Shown: one piece after another, positions 46,215-54,398 of the stretch
Position numbering within the stretch: position 1 is the first letter of the stretch
How the letters are laid out: each line of letters starts with the position of its first letter
NCBI GenBank assembly: GCA_024234505.1
Contig: JACKOD010000001.1
Span: 434,001 to 498,000 of the forward strand
DNA length: 64,000 nucleotides
Source: Hahellaceae bacterium
GTDB lineage: Bacteria > Pseudomonadota > Gammaproteobacteria > Pseudomonadales > Oleiphilaceae
Direction of reading: 5' to 3'
Translations under genes and position numbers: made by a program
The notes under the pieces: generated by a model
What the model saw: the letters and a program-made list of their open reading frames with translations, nothing else
Database searches by the model: none
What the model was told of the DNA's origin: nothing

Positions 46215-47273
46215 TTGGAATTTTTAGTGGATTATGGAACATTTTTGGCAAAGAGCGTTACCGTAGTTGCCGCATTGTTAGTGGTTGTCAGTGGTATGGT
46301 TGCCATTGCATCGAAGCCAAAGCGTGGGGCACATGGGTTTCTGGAAGTCACTAAGTTGAATGACAAGTTTCAGGAAATGAAGGAGATGCTTGAATATCAT
46401 GTGATGGACAAGCATTCGCTAAAAGCGCGTCATAAGTCTGAGAAGAAAGAAGAAAAAGCTCGCGATAAGGCGATGGCTAAAAAGGTAAAAGCCGGAGAGT
46501 TGCCCGAAGCACGGAAAAAGCACCTCTACGTTCTCGATTTTAATGGTGATATTCGCGCTTCGGCTGTTGATAGCCTGCGTCAGGCTATTTCAGGGCTTTT
46601 GCAAGTTGCTGATGCAGACAATGATGAGGTGGTTGTAAAGCTGGAAAGTGGTGGGGGTATGGTGCACTCCTATGGGCTCGCCTCGGCACAACTTCAGCGA
46701 ATCAAGGATCACGGTTTGAAACTGACGGTTTGTGTAGACAAGGTTGCGGCAAGCGGGGGCTATATGATGGCCTGTGTTGCCGACAAAATTGTGGCATCGC
46801 CATTTGCCGTTTTGGGCTCGATTGGTGTGGTTGCCCAGATTCCTAATGTACATCGGCTGCTTAAAAAGAATGATATTGATGTTGAGGTTTTGACCGCGGG
46901 TGAATTTAAGCGAACCCTAACCGTATTTGGTGAAAATACAGATAAGGGGCGTCAGAAATTCATTAAGGATTTGGAGGATACTCATGTTCTTTTCAAAGAA
47001 TTTGTAAATGAGCATCGTCCCGTTGTGGATATTGAAAAAGTGGCGACAGGGGATGTGTGGTTTGGTAGACGTGCACTGGATGTAAAGCTTGTAGACGAAC
47101 TTGTTACGTCTGATGCGTATCTAATGCAAGCCTGTAAAGAAGCAACGGTGTATGAAATTAAATTTGTAGAGCGGAAATCAATTCCTGAAAAGCTGGGGCT
47201 TGCAGCCTCTGTAGGAGTTGAAGGTGCGATAGAGCGTGCCTGGGGTCGGTTGACAGCACGACACAGCTTGTAA
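46215..47273 (+). CDS. sohB: Inner-membrane S49 peptidase SohB
   Basis: SohB is a membrane-bound serine peptidase of the SppA family. The protein has about 352 residues: an N-terminal membrane helix (LAKSVTVVAALLVVVSGMVA), a charged coiled segment (about 45-100), then the S49 domain with VVVKLESGGGMVHSYGLA. The nucleophile Ser is in CVDKVAASGGYMMACVADK, followed by SPFAVLGSIGVV. TTG 46215 is preferred to GTG 46188: GAGGG lies seven bases upstream and MEFLVDYGTFLAKSVT matches the known SohB N-terminus. Confidence 0.92.
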   Translation: MEFLVDYGTFLAKSVTVVAALLVVVSGMVAIASKPKRGAHGFLEVTKLNDKFQEMKEMLEYHVMDKHSLKARHKSEKKEEKARDKAMAKKVKAGELPEARKKHLYVLDFNGDIRASAVDSLRQAISGLLQVADADNDEVVVKLESGGGMVHSYGLASAQLQRIKDHGLKLTVCVDKVAASGGYMMACVADKIVASPFAVLGSIGVVAQIPNVHRLLKKNDIDVEVLTAGEFKRTLTVFGENTDKGRQKFIKDLEDTHVLFKEFVNEHRPVVDIEKVATGDVWFGRRALDVKLVDELVTSDAYLMQACKEATVYEIKFVERKSIPEKLGLAASVGVEGAIERAWGRLTARHSL

Positions 47274-47307
47274 TCCGCTTTAATCCTATTTTTGGAGTCT
47301 CCCCTGG

Positions 47308-48309
47308 ATGAAATTTCGAGCATTTAGAGTATCTGAGCAGTTAAACGAAGAAGGCCAGTCTTATTTTGAGACGGCCATCCAGCTTTGTGAAACCGATGAT
47401 CTTCCCGCAGGAGAAGTGTTAATCAAGGTAGCTTATTCATCTTTGAACTTTAAAGATGCATTGTCAGCTTCGGGTAACAAGGGAGTGACAAGGACATACC
47501 CTCATACCCCGGGTATCGACGCCGCTGGCGTGGTGGCGGCGAGCGATTCGCCCTTATTCGCCGTTGGGGATGAGGTGATTGTGACGGGCTATGATCTTGG
47601 CATGAATACGGCGGGTGGTTTGGGAGAATATATTCGTGTCCCTGCCCAATGGTGTGTGCGGCGTCCGGAGGCGCTCACTTTAAAGGAATCGATGATTTGG
47701 GGAACGGCAGGCATCACCGCAGCGCTGTCGGTAAATAAACTGCTACAACGCGGTTTGACGCCTGATAAGGGCGAAGTTCTTGTCACCGGCGCCAGTGGGG
47801 GAGTCGGATCGGTCGCAGTCGCACTTTTGGCAAAGCTCGGTTTTTCGGTTGTGGCAGTATCAGGCAAGGCGGAGGCGGGTGACTATTGTTCGGCTTTAGG
47901 TGCATCCAGGGTGGTGCGACGAGACGCGATAGCCGAGTCAAATAAACCATTATTAAAAGAGCAGTGGGCAGCAGCAATTGATTGTGTGGGGGGTGAGGCA
48001 CTTGGCTCGGTAATCAAACAATTGAAGGCGGGTGGCGTAGTGACGACTTGTGGTTTGACCGCGGGCACAAATTTTAATGCGACTGTGTTTCCGTTTATTC
48101 TGCGAGGCGTGGAGTTGCTGGGAATTGACTCGGTAGAGATTCCCATTGAGCTTAAGTCTGAAATGTGGAGCAAAATCGCCGGAGAGTGGCGAATTTCGTG
48201 GCCCGACACGGCGGTTACTGAAGTGTCGTTGGACGAAGTCGCGCCGTACCTCGATGCAATTTTAGCGGGACAACAATACGGGCGGGTCATTGTTGTTCAT
48301 AAGAAATAA
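47308..48309 (+). CDS. acuI: Acrylyl-CoA reductase-like zinc-free quinone oxidoreductase (AcuI/YhdH)
   Basis: A 333-residue medium-chain reductase. Typical AcuI/YhdH features are VAYSSLNFKDALSASGNKG, PHTPGIDAAGVV, GYDLGMNTAGGLGEYIRVPA and the NADPH motif VTGASGGVGSVAVALLAKLG. AcuI reduces acryloyl-CoA to propionyl-CoA in DMSP and 3-hydroxypropionate metabolism; YhdH-type proteins do the same in bacteria without DMSP pathways. It follows sohB after 34 bases. Confidence 0.9.
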   Translation: MKFRAFRVSEQLNEEGQSYFETAIQLCETDDLPAGEVLIKVAYSSLNFKDALSASGNKGVTRTYPHTPGIDAAGVVAASDSPLFAVGDEVIVTGYDLGMNTAGGLGEYIRVPAQWCVRRPEALTLKESMIWGTAGITAALSVNKLLQRGLTPDKGEVLVTGASGGVGSVAVALLAKLGFSVVAVSGKAEAGDYCSALGASRVVRRDAIAESNKPLLKEQWAAAIDCVGGEALGSVIKQLKAGGVVTTCGLTAGTNFNATVFPFILRGVELLGIDSVEIPIELKSEMWSKIAGEWRISWPDTAVTEVSLDEVAPYLDAILAGQQYGRVIVVHKK

Positions 48310-48321
48310 TGTTTTTTTAGC

Positions 48322-49479
48322 TCAATCGCGTCGGAGTTTATCGCTGATGGCGATGGGGCTGGGAAAGCGGAAAATGACAAGGTATGAGTTAACGATAAAG
48401 GTGATGATCGCTGTTGCTTGAATGACATGAGACGCGGTATTGCCAATGAGCTGGGATTGCGTCGCCAGAAAGGCGATGAGTAGCGAAAATTCGCTGATTT
48501 GTCCCAACCTGAAGCCAATTTCCCAGGAGAGTTCTTTAGGCTCTTTAAGCAGGCTCAAAAGAACTCTGAATGTCACCGGTTTTACAATAATCATTAGCAT
48601 GGCCAGGATGCTTGAGGTGACTATGACCTCGCCCAGCAGGCCCAGGTTAAATCCCGCTCCCAAGGAAAAGAAAAACAGAATCAGGAAAAAATCGCGTAAG
48701 GGTTTCAGATGTTCTGCAATGTATTGGGATATTGGTGTAGTCGCAATGCTGATGCCTGCGATGAAGGCCCCAATCTCAAGAGAGAGCCCCATAAATCTTG
48801 CAAGCTCTGCAACGCCAAGACACCAACCGATTGCGAGTAGGAAAATGTACTCATGAAATCTATCGAAATGTTGTAGCAGCTTTACTATCACGAATTTTAC
48901 GCATAGAAACGCCAGTCCAACGAGTAGTGGCAACATGGCAATAGACGTGAGCAGGGTTGTCCATCCATCGCCCGCATCGTTGTCAATCGCACCCAGTACC
49001 AGCAGCATAATGATGGCTATCAGATCTTGCAGCAGCAAAAGGCCTACGAGTAGCTCTCCGGTATGCCGGTGATGAAGCACGGTGGTCGGAAGTAATTTAA
49101 TGCCAATGATGGTACTTGAAAACATCATTGCGGTGCCGATGATCAGGCTTTCGGTCGGTGTAAATCCTGCGACAATGCCAATCAAATAACCACATGAAGC
49201 GAAGATGACTGAGCTAAATACGGCAACGACAGTCGCTTTCTGCATCATATGTAAAAGTGAGCGCGGCTGCATATCCAGCCCGAGTAGAAACAGGAGAAAA
49301 ATAATGCCTATTTCAGCAATTTCTCCCAGCATTTTGGCGTCGGTTATTAAATGAATACCGTAAGGGCCGATTATTGCGCCAAGTGCGATATAAGCGACAA
49401 TCAGTGGCTGTCGGGTAAAGAGAACAATCGAGGCCAGAATAGCCGCGCCGGTAAATATCAAAAAGAAGGAGTTTACCAT
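48322..49479 (-). CDS. CPA2-family cation/proton antiporter, KefB-like without RCK domain
   Basis: A 385-residue membrane protein with about 12 helices. KefB/C-like segments are EIAEIGIIFLLFLLGLDMQP, MMFSSTIIGIKLLPTTVL, LLVGLLLLQDLIAIIMLL and LEIGAFIAGISIATTPISQY. It stops after the membrane part and has no C-terminal TrkA/RCK nucleotide-binding domain, so gating by NAD or glutathione as in KefB is not expected. The ion (K+ or Na+) is unknown. It is convergent with acuI. Confidence 0.88.
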   Translation of the reverse strand: MVNSFFLIFTGAAILASIVLFTRQPLIVAYIALGAIIGPYGIHLITDAKMLGEIAEIGIIFLLFLLGLDMQPRSLLHMMQKATVVAVFSSVIFASCGYLIGIVAGFTPTESLIIGTAMMFSSTIIGIKLLPTTVLHHRHTGELLVGLLLLQDLIAIIMLLVLGAIDNDAGDGWTTLLTSIAMLPLLVGLAFLCVKFVIVKLLQHFDRFHEYIFLLAIGWCLGVAELARFMGLSLEIGAFIAGISIATTPISQYIAEHLKPLRDFFLILFFFSLGAGFNLGLLGEVIVTSSILAMLMIIVKPVTFRVLLSLLKEPKELSWEIGFRLGQISEFSLLIAFLATQSQLIGNTASHVIQATAIITFIVNSYLVIFRFPSPIAISDKLRRD

Positions 49480-49565
49480 TGCGAGGAGTAGTCCTTTGAC
49501 GCTTAACGCGTGCCGGTATTTTGCATTGTATGGTTAAGAGTATAGATCATCGGTTGCTATAAACG

Positions 49566-49595
49566 AAAAATCCCCACCGGATGGCGGGGATTTTT
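49566..49595 (-). terminator. Intrinsic terminator after the PilZ gene
   Basis: Arms AAAAATCCCC (49566-49575) and GGGGATTTTT (49586-49595) with a ten-base loop that can pair further. It lies 17 bases past the PilZ stop and separates it from the antiporter gene on the same strand. Confidence 0.85.
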
Positions 49596-49611
49596 AAAAT
49601 AAAAGTAGTCG

Positions 49612-49923
49612 TTATGCTTTTTCCTGAATCTCTGTTCCTAGCAGGAATAAGCCTTCGGTGTTGGAGGGAATGCACCGCTTTACAATTACTTTTGTTTTAA
49701 AGGAGGGGAAGGCCGGATTTGATGACGGTAGCTCAGTGAACAAGGTCGTTCCTTCGCTCACGGCTTCCTTTACTTCTATTTGCATGCCTGTCCCACTTAA
49801 ATCGCGACAAATTCCAACCAGAGAGAGTGTTCCGCTTTCGTCGGTAAGATGAATATCGCTATCCACTTTCATGCGAATAAAATCGCGCTTTTCACTGTAG
49901 TCTCGAATCATAGAATGCATCAT
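49612..49923 (-). CDS. PilZ-domain c-di-GMP-binding protein (small, single domain)
   Basis: A 103-residue PilZ protein. The RxxxR motif is RDFIR (residues 13-17), and the DxSxxG motif is DLSGTG about 30 residues later. No other domain is present. The frame is open to 50040, but ATG 49923 is correct on two grounds: an AAAGG site precedes it, and a near-consensus promoter lies at 49958-49986, inside the longer frame. With its own promoter and terminator it is a monocistronic gene. Confidence 0.88.
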   Translation of the reverse strand: MMHSMIRDYSEKRDFIRMKVDSDIHLTDESGTLSLVGICRDLSGTGMQIEVKEAVSEGTTLFTELPSSNPAFPSFKTKVIVKRCIPSNTEGLFLLGTEIQEKA

Positions 49924-49957
49924 GGTAAAGGACCTTTTTGTTTTTTTGTCCTTAAAT

Positions 49958-49986
49958 GTTATACGCGCTAAGCAAGGTACTGTCAA
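49958..49986 (-). promoter_or_regulatory. Near-consensus sigma-70 promoter for the PilZ gene
   Basis: On the minus strand a perfect -35 TTGACA (49981-49986) is followed after exactly 17 bases by the -10 TATAAC (49958-49963). This predicts a leader of about 28 bases before ATG 49923. It is one of the clearest promoters in the window. Confidence 0.8.
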
Positions 49987-50041
49987 AGTTGAAAAAGTTA
50001 TAAAAATGTCATTTTGATGAACATTTAGTGGGTAGTGCAAG

Positions 50042-50066
50042 GCTTTACCACCATATGTGGTAAAGC
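50042..50066 (-). terminator. Hairpin after the SH3-domain gene
   Basis: Perfect 10-bp arms GCTTTACCAC and GTGGTAAAGC around a five-base loop, 14 bases past the stop of the SH3 gene. No T-run follows on the minus strand, so it may protect the 3' end rather than terminate by itself. Confidence 0.5.
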
Positions 50067-50079
50067 TCTGGTTGTTATA

Positions 50080-50751
50080 TCAAACCCAACTATCATGCTT
50101 TTTGGTGGGTCGAAGCATGGGGACAATGAGTGCCAAAAATATGCCTAGCGTCACCAATCCTCCACCAATCATCATGAAGTTGGTGTCACTATTGTCCTTA
50201 AGGTGTTGATTTTCTGTAGTTAATAGCTCAACGTCAGAGCGCAACTTTTCATTTTGCTCGTGAAGCTCTTTGTTTCTTGCATCGAGATTCACCGCGTTGG
50301 ACGAAATGGTGCGAATTCTGTTTAGCTCTTCATTCAGGGTGGCTGAATCTTTGGATATTTTCTGATGATTCTGGGACAACGCATCGAAATCAGTTTTAAG
50401 TTGATTGTAGGTGCTTAGGGTGTCCTGATATTTTTTGAGCGCACTATCAAGTTGTTTTTGCATGTCAGCCAAGCGTGCCCTGGCAATCGGTGTATCCGTT
50501 AAAAAGCGTTCCGGCATATAACCCTTTATACCATCAGGTGTTTCCACGTAGGCATACCCGGTTGATTTGTTCTTCGATAGCACGGTTACAGCGGTTCCAC
50601 TTTTTACCCCTTTGTGCACGATTCGATACTCAAGTGATTCGCCCGCACGCAGTGGGACAACCAGGGTGTCATCTATAAACATGGTTTCGGCAGAGAGTGT
50701 GCTGGAAGCCAGTGCAAACAGGGCGAAGCAAACAGAGAAAAAATAACGCAT
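50080..50751 (-). CDS. SH3-domain membrane protein, TIGR04211/YgiM-like
   Basis: A protein of about 223 residues: signal peptide (about 1-21, ending LSAET), a bacterial SH3 domain (about 25-90, VVPLRAGESLEYRIVHKGVK and GIKGYMPERFL), a long coiled coil (about 95-185), then a C-terminal membrane helix (about 192-213) and a short basic tail. The architecture matches the YgiM/TIGR04211 family, whose function is not defined. ATG 50751 starts the signal peptide; the extra 23 residues of the longer frame would spoil it. Confidence 0.85.
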   Translation of the reverse strand: MRYFFSVCFALFALASSTLSAETMFIDDTLVVPLRAGESLEYRIVHKGVKSGTAVTVLSKNKSTGYAYVETPDGIKGYMPERFLTDTPIARARLADMQKQLDSALKKYQDTLSTYNQLKTDFDALSQNHQKISKDSATLNEELNRIRTISSNAVNLDARNKELHEQNEKLRSDVELLTTENQHLKDNSDTNFMMIGGGLVTLGIFLALIVPMLRPTKKHDSWV

Positions 50752-50870
50752 GAAATGGCTCTTTATATTTGGATGATAGTCAACAGGGCATGAGCATAAG
50801 GAATCCTGAAAAATAATCAAGATTCAACGGGGTACGGAGGTATCCTAAGAAGATGCCTGGATAATTTATG

Positions 50871-51170
50871 TCACGGAAGCACTTTTTTAAAGGGCTTTAC
50901 CATCACCTCTTCGTAGACACCTCCTAGCACATAGGGATCAATACGCGCCCAGGCTTCAGCGTCGGTAAGAGAGTCAAATTCTGCCACCACCAGACTTCCC
51001 GTAAATCCGGCTTCGCCCGGGTCTTCACTATCTATTGCAGGCAGCGGCCCGGCGAGTAGCAGACGTCCTTGAGACTTCAGGGTATTTAACCGTGCCAAAT
51101 GATCAGGTCGAGCGGATTTTCTTTTGTCTAACGAGTTTGGGTAGTCTTTTGCCACTATTGCGTAATACAT
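50871..51170 (-). CDS. yciI: YciI family protein
   Basis: A 99-residue protein very close to E. coli YciI in pattern: YYAIVAKDYPNSLDKRKSAR, HLARLNTLKSQGRLLLAGPL, DPGEAGFTGSLVVAEFDSL and DPYVLGGVYEEVMVKPF. The conserved His and Asp proposed as an active site in the fold are present. The biochemical role is not firmly known. It lies 13 bases after yciB on the same strand, so the two are probably cotranscribed. Confidence 0.92.
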   Translation of the reverse strand: MYYAIVAKDYPNSLDKRKSARPDHLARLNTLKSQGRLLLAGPLPAIDSEDPGEAGFTGSLVVAEFDSLTDAEAWARIDPYVLGGVYEEVMVKPFKKVLP

Positions 51171-51183
51171 AATCAGTCCCTTG

Positions 51184-51747
51184 TTATTGCTCGCTGGAAG
51201 AAGATTCGCTTTTTTCGGTATCGGTCAGATAACGTGACAGGTACACGCCTTGCGCCAAAACAAATATGACGGTTAAACCCAGGAGCCCGAAAACTTTAAA
51301 ATTGACCCAGGTAGCTTGTTCAAAGTGGTATGCTACATAAATGTTGGAGGCACCTGCGACAATAAAAAAAGAGACCCACGCCAAGTTGAGTGTTCTCCAC
51401 ACGGGGGCGGGTAACTCAATGTTTGCTTCAAGCATACGTTGTATAAAGTTCTTCTCACCAAAAAACTGGCTTCCTAAAAATGCAGCGCCCAAGAGCCAGT
51501 TTACAACGGTTGGCTTCCATTTGATGAAGTTATCATCTTGCAGAAAGATGGTGGCCCCACCGAGAATGACAACGAATATCAAGGTAATCAGGTGCATTTT
51601 TTCGACGCGACGATTCTTTATCCAAAGAAATCCGACCTGAAGCAGCGTGGCGGCGATTAATACTCCGGTAGAGCTGTAAATATCTTTAGTTATTTGGTAG
51701 GTAATAAAAAAAACCACCAAAGGGAAGAAATCAGTAAGAAACTTCAT
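51184..51747 (-). CDS. yciB: Inner membrane-spanning protein YciB (septation protein A / IspZ family)
   Basis: A protein of about 187 residues with five hydrophobic helices. YciB hallmarks are MKFLTDFFPLVVFFITYQ, KPTVVNWLLGAAFLGSQFFG, LPAPVWRTLNLAWVSFFI and WVNFKVFGLLGLTVIFVLAQ. In E. coli YciB interacts with elongasome and divisome proteins and influences envelope synthesis. ATG 51747 matches the family start; the upstream codons to 51786 are not conserved-looking. It is divergent from the PHP exonuclease gene. Confidence 0.94.
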   Translation of the reverse strand: MKFLTDFFPLVVFFITYQITKDIYSSTGVLIAATLLQVGFLWIKNRRVEKMHLITLIFVVILGGATIFLQDDNFIKWKPTVVNWLLGAAFLGSQFFGEKNFIQRMLEANIELPAPVWRTLNLAWVSFFIVAGASNIYVAYHFEQATWVNFKVFGLLGLTVIFVLAQGVYLSRYLTDTEKSESSSSEQ

Positions 51748-51851
51748 GGATATACCAAGCTGAATGTGAATGCGATGTCTTCGCAATGGTATTAAAAATG
51801 CCGCCTCGAAACCAGAAATAAGATATTAAACTGAGGACTGGAAACCTTAAA

Positions 51852-52712
51852 ATGAATTCATCCTGGATAGATCTTCATTGTCATAGCCATTTTTCGGATG
51901 GCTTTTTATCTCCGACCGAATTGCTAAAGCGAGCGGCGTCTAATGGCGTAGAAGTGCTGGCCTTGACTGATCATGATTCTATCTCGGGTTTGGAAGAGGC
52001 GCGTCAGGCTTCTTTCGATACAGGCATTTCGTTGATCAATGGTTGCGAGTTTTCTTGTCGCTGGAATGGTCTGGGGGTGCATATTCTTGGTTTAAATTTT
52101 GACTTAGCCAATGAAAATCTCAACCGATTTTTGGTGCAGCAGAATCTGCTGCGCTGGGATAGAGCGAGACTCATTAATGAGAAGCTCCATCGCAAGGGGT
52201 TAACCGGGGTATTGGAAAATGTGGATTTAAATTCCCGTCAGGTACCTCCTTCACGTCCGGATCTTGCCGCTGCGATGGTCCGGTTAGGTTATGTTAAGGA
52301 TACTGCCGAAGCATTCAAGAAATATCTCGGGACGGGTAAAGTTGCGGAAGTACCGCAGGTCTGGCCGTTAATTGACACGGTAGTTCAGGTGATCAATGAA
52401 GCGGGAGGAGGAGCCGTAATTGCACACCCTACGCGCTACAAACTGAGTGGTACCAAGCTTAGATCGTTCATGATGGAATTTAAAGGTTTGGGGGGAGAGG
52501 CCATTGAAGTGGTCTATTCCGGACAAAAGCAAGGGGAGATTGGCATGCTCACCGATTATGCAGCCCGCGCCGGATTATTGGCATCCGTCGGGAGTGATTT
52601 CCATACGCCTGCGTATCCGTGGGCTGATTTGGGGCGAATTACCTCGCTTCCGGAGCGAGCCAGCCCAATATGGTTGCAATGGGGATACCCGAACAGTAGG
52701 CAGATAAACTAA
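51852..52712 (+). CDS. rnm: PHP-domain 5'-3' exonuclease (RNase AM, YciV/TrpH family)
   Basis: A 286-residue PHP phosphoesterase. Metal-binding motifs are DLHCHSHFSDG, LTDHDSISGLEEA, INGCEFSC, VIAHPTRYKLS and SVGSDFHTPAYPW. The E. coli homologue (RNase AM) trims 5' ends of rRNAs and degrades short oligonucleotides. ATG 51852 starts close to the first metal motif, as usual. It is divergent from yciB-yciI, a neighbourhood also seen in Pseudomonas. Confidence 0.9.
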   Translation: MNSSWIDLHCHSHFSDGFLSPTELLKRAASNGVEVLALTDHDSISGLEEARQASFDTGISLINGCEFSCRWNGLGVHILGLNFDLANENLNRFLVQQNLLRWDRARLINEKLHRKGLTGVLENVDLNSRQVPPSRPDLAAAMVRLGYVKDTAEAFKKYLGTGKVAEVPQVWPLIDTVVQVINEAGGGAVIAHPTRYKLSGTKLRSFMMEFKGLGGEAIEVVYSGQKQGEIGMLTDYAARAGLLASVGSDFHTPAYPWADLGRITSLPERASPIWLQWGYPNSRQIN

Positions 52713-52798
52713 GGAAAGTATCTGGAAAAGACTGTGTAAGTAACTACACTCTTAAGTAATTAAAGAATAGGCATATTTTGTAAGTGTTATTGTATTGG

Positions 52799-52825
52799 TT
52801 AAGTTTTTAGGGATTCAGTCGATAG
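52799..52825 (+). promoter_or_regulatory. Probable sigma-28 (FliA) promoter of the chemoreceptor-STAS-regulator operon
   Basis: TTAAGTTT (52799-52806), then exactly 11 bases, then GTCGATAG (52818-52825). The enterobacterial FliA consensus is TAAAGTTT-N11-GCCGATAA, so 7/8 and 6/8 positions match with ideal spacing. It lies about 70 bases before the chemoreceptor ATG. Chemoreceptor genes are classic FliA targets, which supports the call. Confidence 0.65.
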
Positions 52826-52895
52826 TATGAAATGCAGTTAAATTGCACTTGATGCAATAAACATAAATGAATCCCAAATAGGTGTTAGGGAGAAT

Positions 52896-54050
52896 ATGCA
52901 AAGTAAATATCTGAAGTTTGTGGCGTTGGCTTTATCGCTGTTGGCCATCATTTTGTGCCTTTTGAGTACGTCATCTGTACTTCAGGCAGTGGTTGTACTC
53001 GTAGCAACGGGATGCTGGTGGCTTTCTGCCGGAGCTGTTACTGACAACCTTGACGAGGCTGAAATCGAGGCTGATGCCGAGAAACAGGTGGTCACGTTAA
53101 ATAAATCGGTTATGAGCTTAATTAGCGGCCAGTTCGACAAACCAAAAAGAATTGCAGATCAAATCAAAGATGTGGTGCACGACAGTGTAGACAAGCTGAG
53201 TGCCAGCTTTACCGGTTTGTCAGACAGCTCCATGGCGCAGCGAGAGTTGCTTTTCGAAGTCATTCAGAAAATTCAGGGCGGCAAGAGTAAGGGGGGGGAT
53301 AGTAAACTGACCGTTAAGCAATTTGCGGGGGAGCTGAGTGCGATTATCGACACCTACGTAGAGTTACTTATTAACGTGAGCGAAAAAAGCATAGATGCTG
53401 TACATCAGATTGAGGATATGGTGACACATTTTGATCAGACTTTTTCTTTGCTTGGGCAAATACGAACCATTGCTGATCAGACAAACCTGCTGGCGCTGAA
53501 TGCGGCGATAGAAGCGGCAAGGGCGGGTGATGCCGGAAGAGGATTTGCGGTCGTGGCAGATGAAGTTCGAAAGCTGTCTAAGGATTCAAATAATCTGAAT
53601 GATCAGATTAGGGAAAAGGCAGAAAATGCAAAGGTTGCGATTCATGGTGTACGTCACATTGTTGGAGAGATGGCATCGCTGGATATGAATATGGCAATCA
53701 ATGCCAAAGGTCATGTCGATAACATGCTCGATGAGCTCGAGGAGGTTAACAAAACGATTGAAACCTCTGTTGCGATACTTTCCGATATGACTGGAAAAAT
53801 TAATAGCGATGTTAGCAAGGCAGTTACTTCACTACAGTTTGCCGATATTGTAAATCAGATGTCCGATGAACTGGTTCGAGTTGCAGAGGGCTGGAAGATA
53901 TCGATTGCACAGCTGGACAATAGCGGATCTGCGACCAGTGTTGAGGAGCTTATATCAAGAATTGCGGTTTTAAAGGCCTCATTTGAGGCAAATCAGCAAA
54001 GGGATTTGTCTCAGACCAGTGTAGAAGAAGGTGAAATTTCGTTATTTTAA
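52896..54050 (+). CDS. Methyl-accepting chemotaxis protein without a periplasmic sensor domain
   Basis: A 384-residue chemoreceptor. Two adjacent hydrophobic helices (about residues 6-26 and 28-47) form a membrane hairpin, so almost no periplasmic domain exists. The cytoplasmic part is a coiled coil with the conserved signalling tip at about 188-230 (IRTIADQTNLLALNAAIEAA, then RGFAVVADEVRKLS), which binds CheA/CheW in this family. No HAMP domain is obvious. The start ATG has AGGGAG six bases upstream. A STAS gene and a REC-PP2C-HATPase gene follow closely, so it may feed a partner switch as well as chemotaxis. Confidence 0.9.
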   Translation: MQSKYLKFVALALSLLAIILCLLSTSSVLQAVVVLVATGCWWLSAGAVTDNLDEAEIEADAEKQVVTLNKSVMSLISGQFDKPKRIADQIKDVVHDSVDKLSASFTGLSDSSMAQRELLFEVIQKIQGGKSKGGDSKLTVKQFAGELSAIIDTYVELLINVSEKSIDAVHQIEDMVTHFDQTFSLLGQIRTIADQTNLLALNAAIEAARAGDAGRGFAVVADEVRKLSKDSNNLNDQIREKAENAKVAIHGVRHIVGEMASLDMNMAINAKGHVDNMLDELEEVNKTIETSVAILSDMTGKINSDVSKAVTSLQFADIVNQMSDELVRVAEGWKISIAQLDNSGSATSVEELISRIAVLKASFEANQQRDLSQTSVEEGEISLF

Positions 54051-54085
54051 GTCATTGTTAATATGAAAAAATTGGAAGGATGCAA

Positions 54086-54385
54086 ATGAGTATTGAGGCA
54101 CGAAAAGGTTCCGATGATAAAGAATTGATCATCGCTGTTTCCGGAAAGTTTGATTTCAACAGTGTTCAGGATTTCCGGAAATGTTATACCGGAATTTCGA
54201 ACGTTAACAAATTTGTGATTGATATGTCACGCGTTGAGCATATTGATAGTTCGGCACTAGGCATGTTGCTCAATATGCAAAAGCATGTGGGCGATACGGC
54301 CACGATAGCGATTAGTAATTGCAGTCCATCGATTAAGAAAATTTTCCTGATATCCCGTTTCGACAAAAAATTTATATTCAACTGA
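54086..54385 (+). CDS. STAS-domain anti-anti-sigma factor-like protein
   Basis: A 99-residue single STAS domain. The segment MSRVEHIDSSALGMLLNMQK contains the Ser (residue 56) at the phosphorylation position of SpoIIAA/RsbV/HsbA-type proteins. Start choice: ATG 54086, because GGAAGG sits at 54074-54079, directly against ATG 54080 but six bases from ATG 54086. It lies 35 bases after the chemoreceptor gene and 13 bases before the REC-PP2C-HATPase gene, whose kinase and phosphatase domains are the likely controllers of Ser56. Confidence 0.88.
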   Translation: MSIEARKGSDDKELIIAVSGKFDFNSVQDFRKCYTGISNVNKFVIDMSRVEHIDSSALGMLLNMQKHVGDTATIAISNCSPSIKKIFLISRFDKKFIFN

Positions 54386-54398
54386 TTGGACGTACTGA

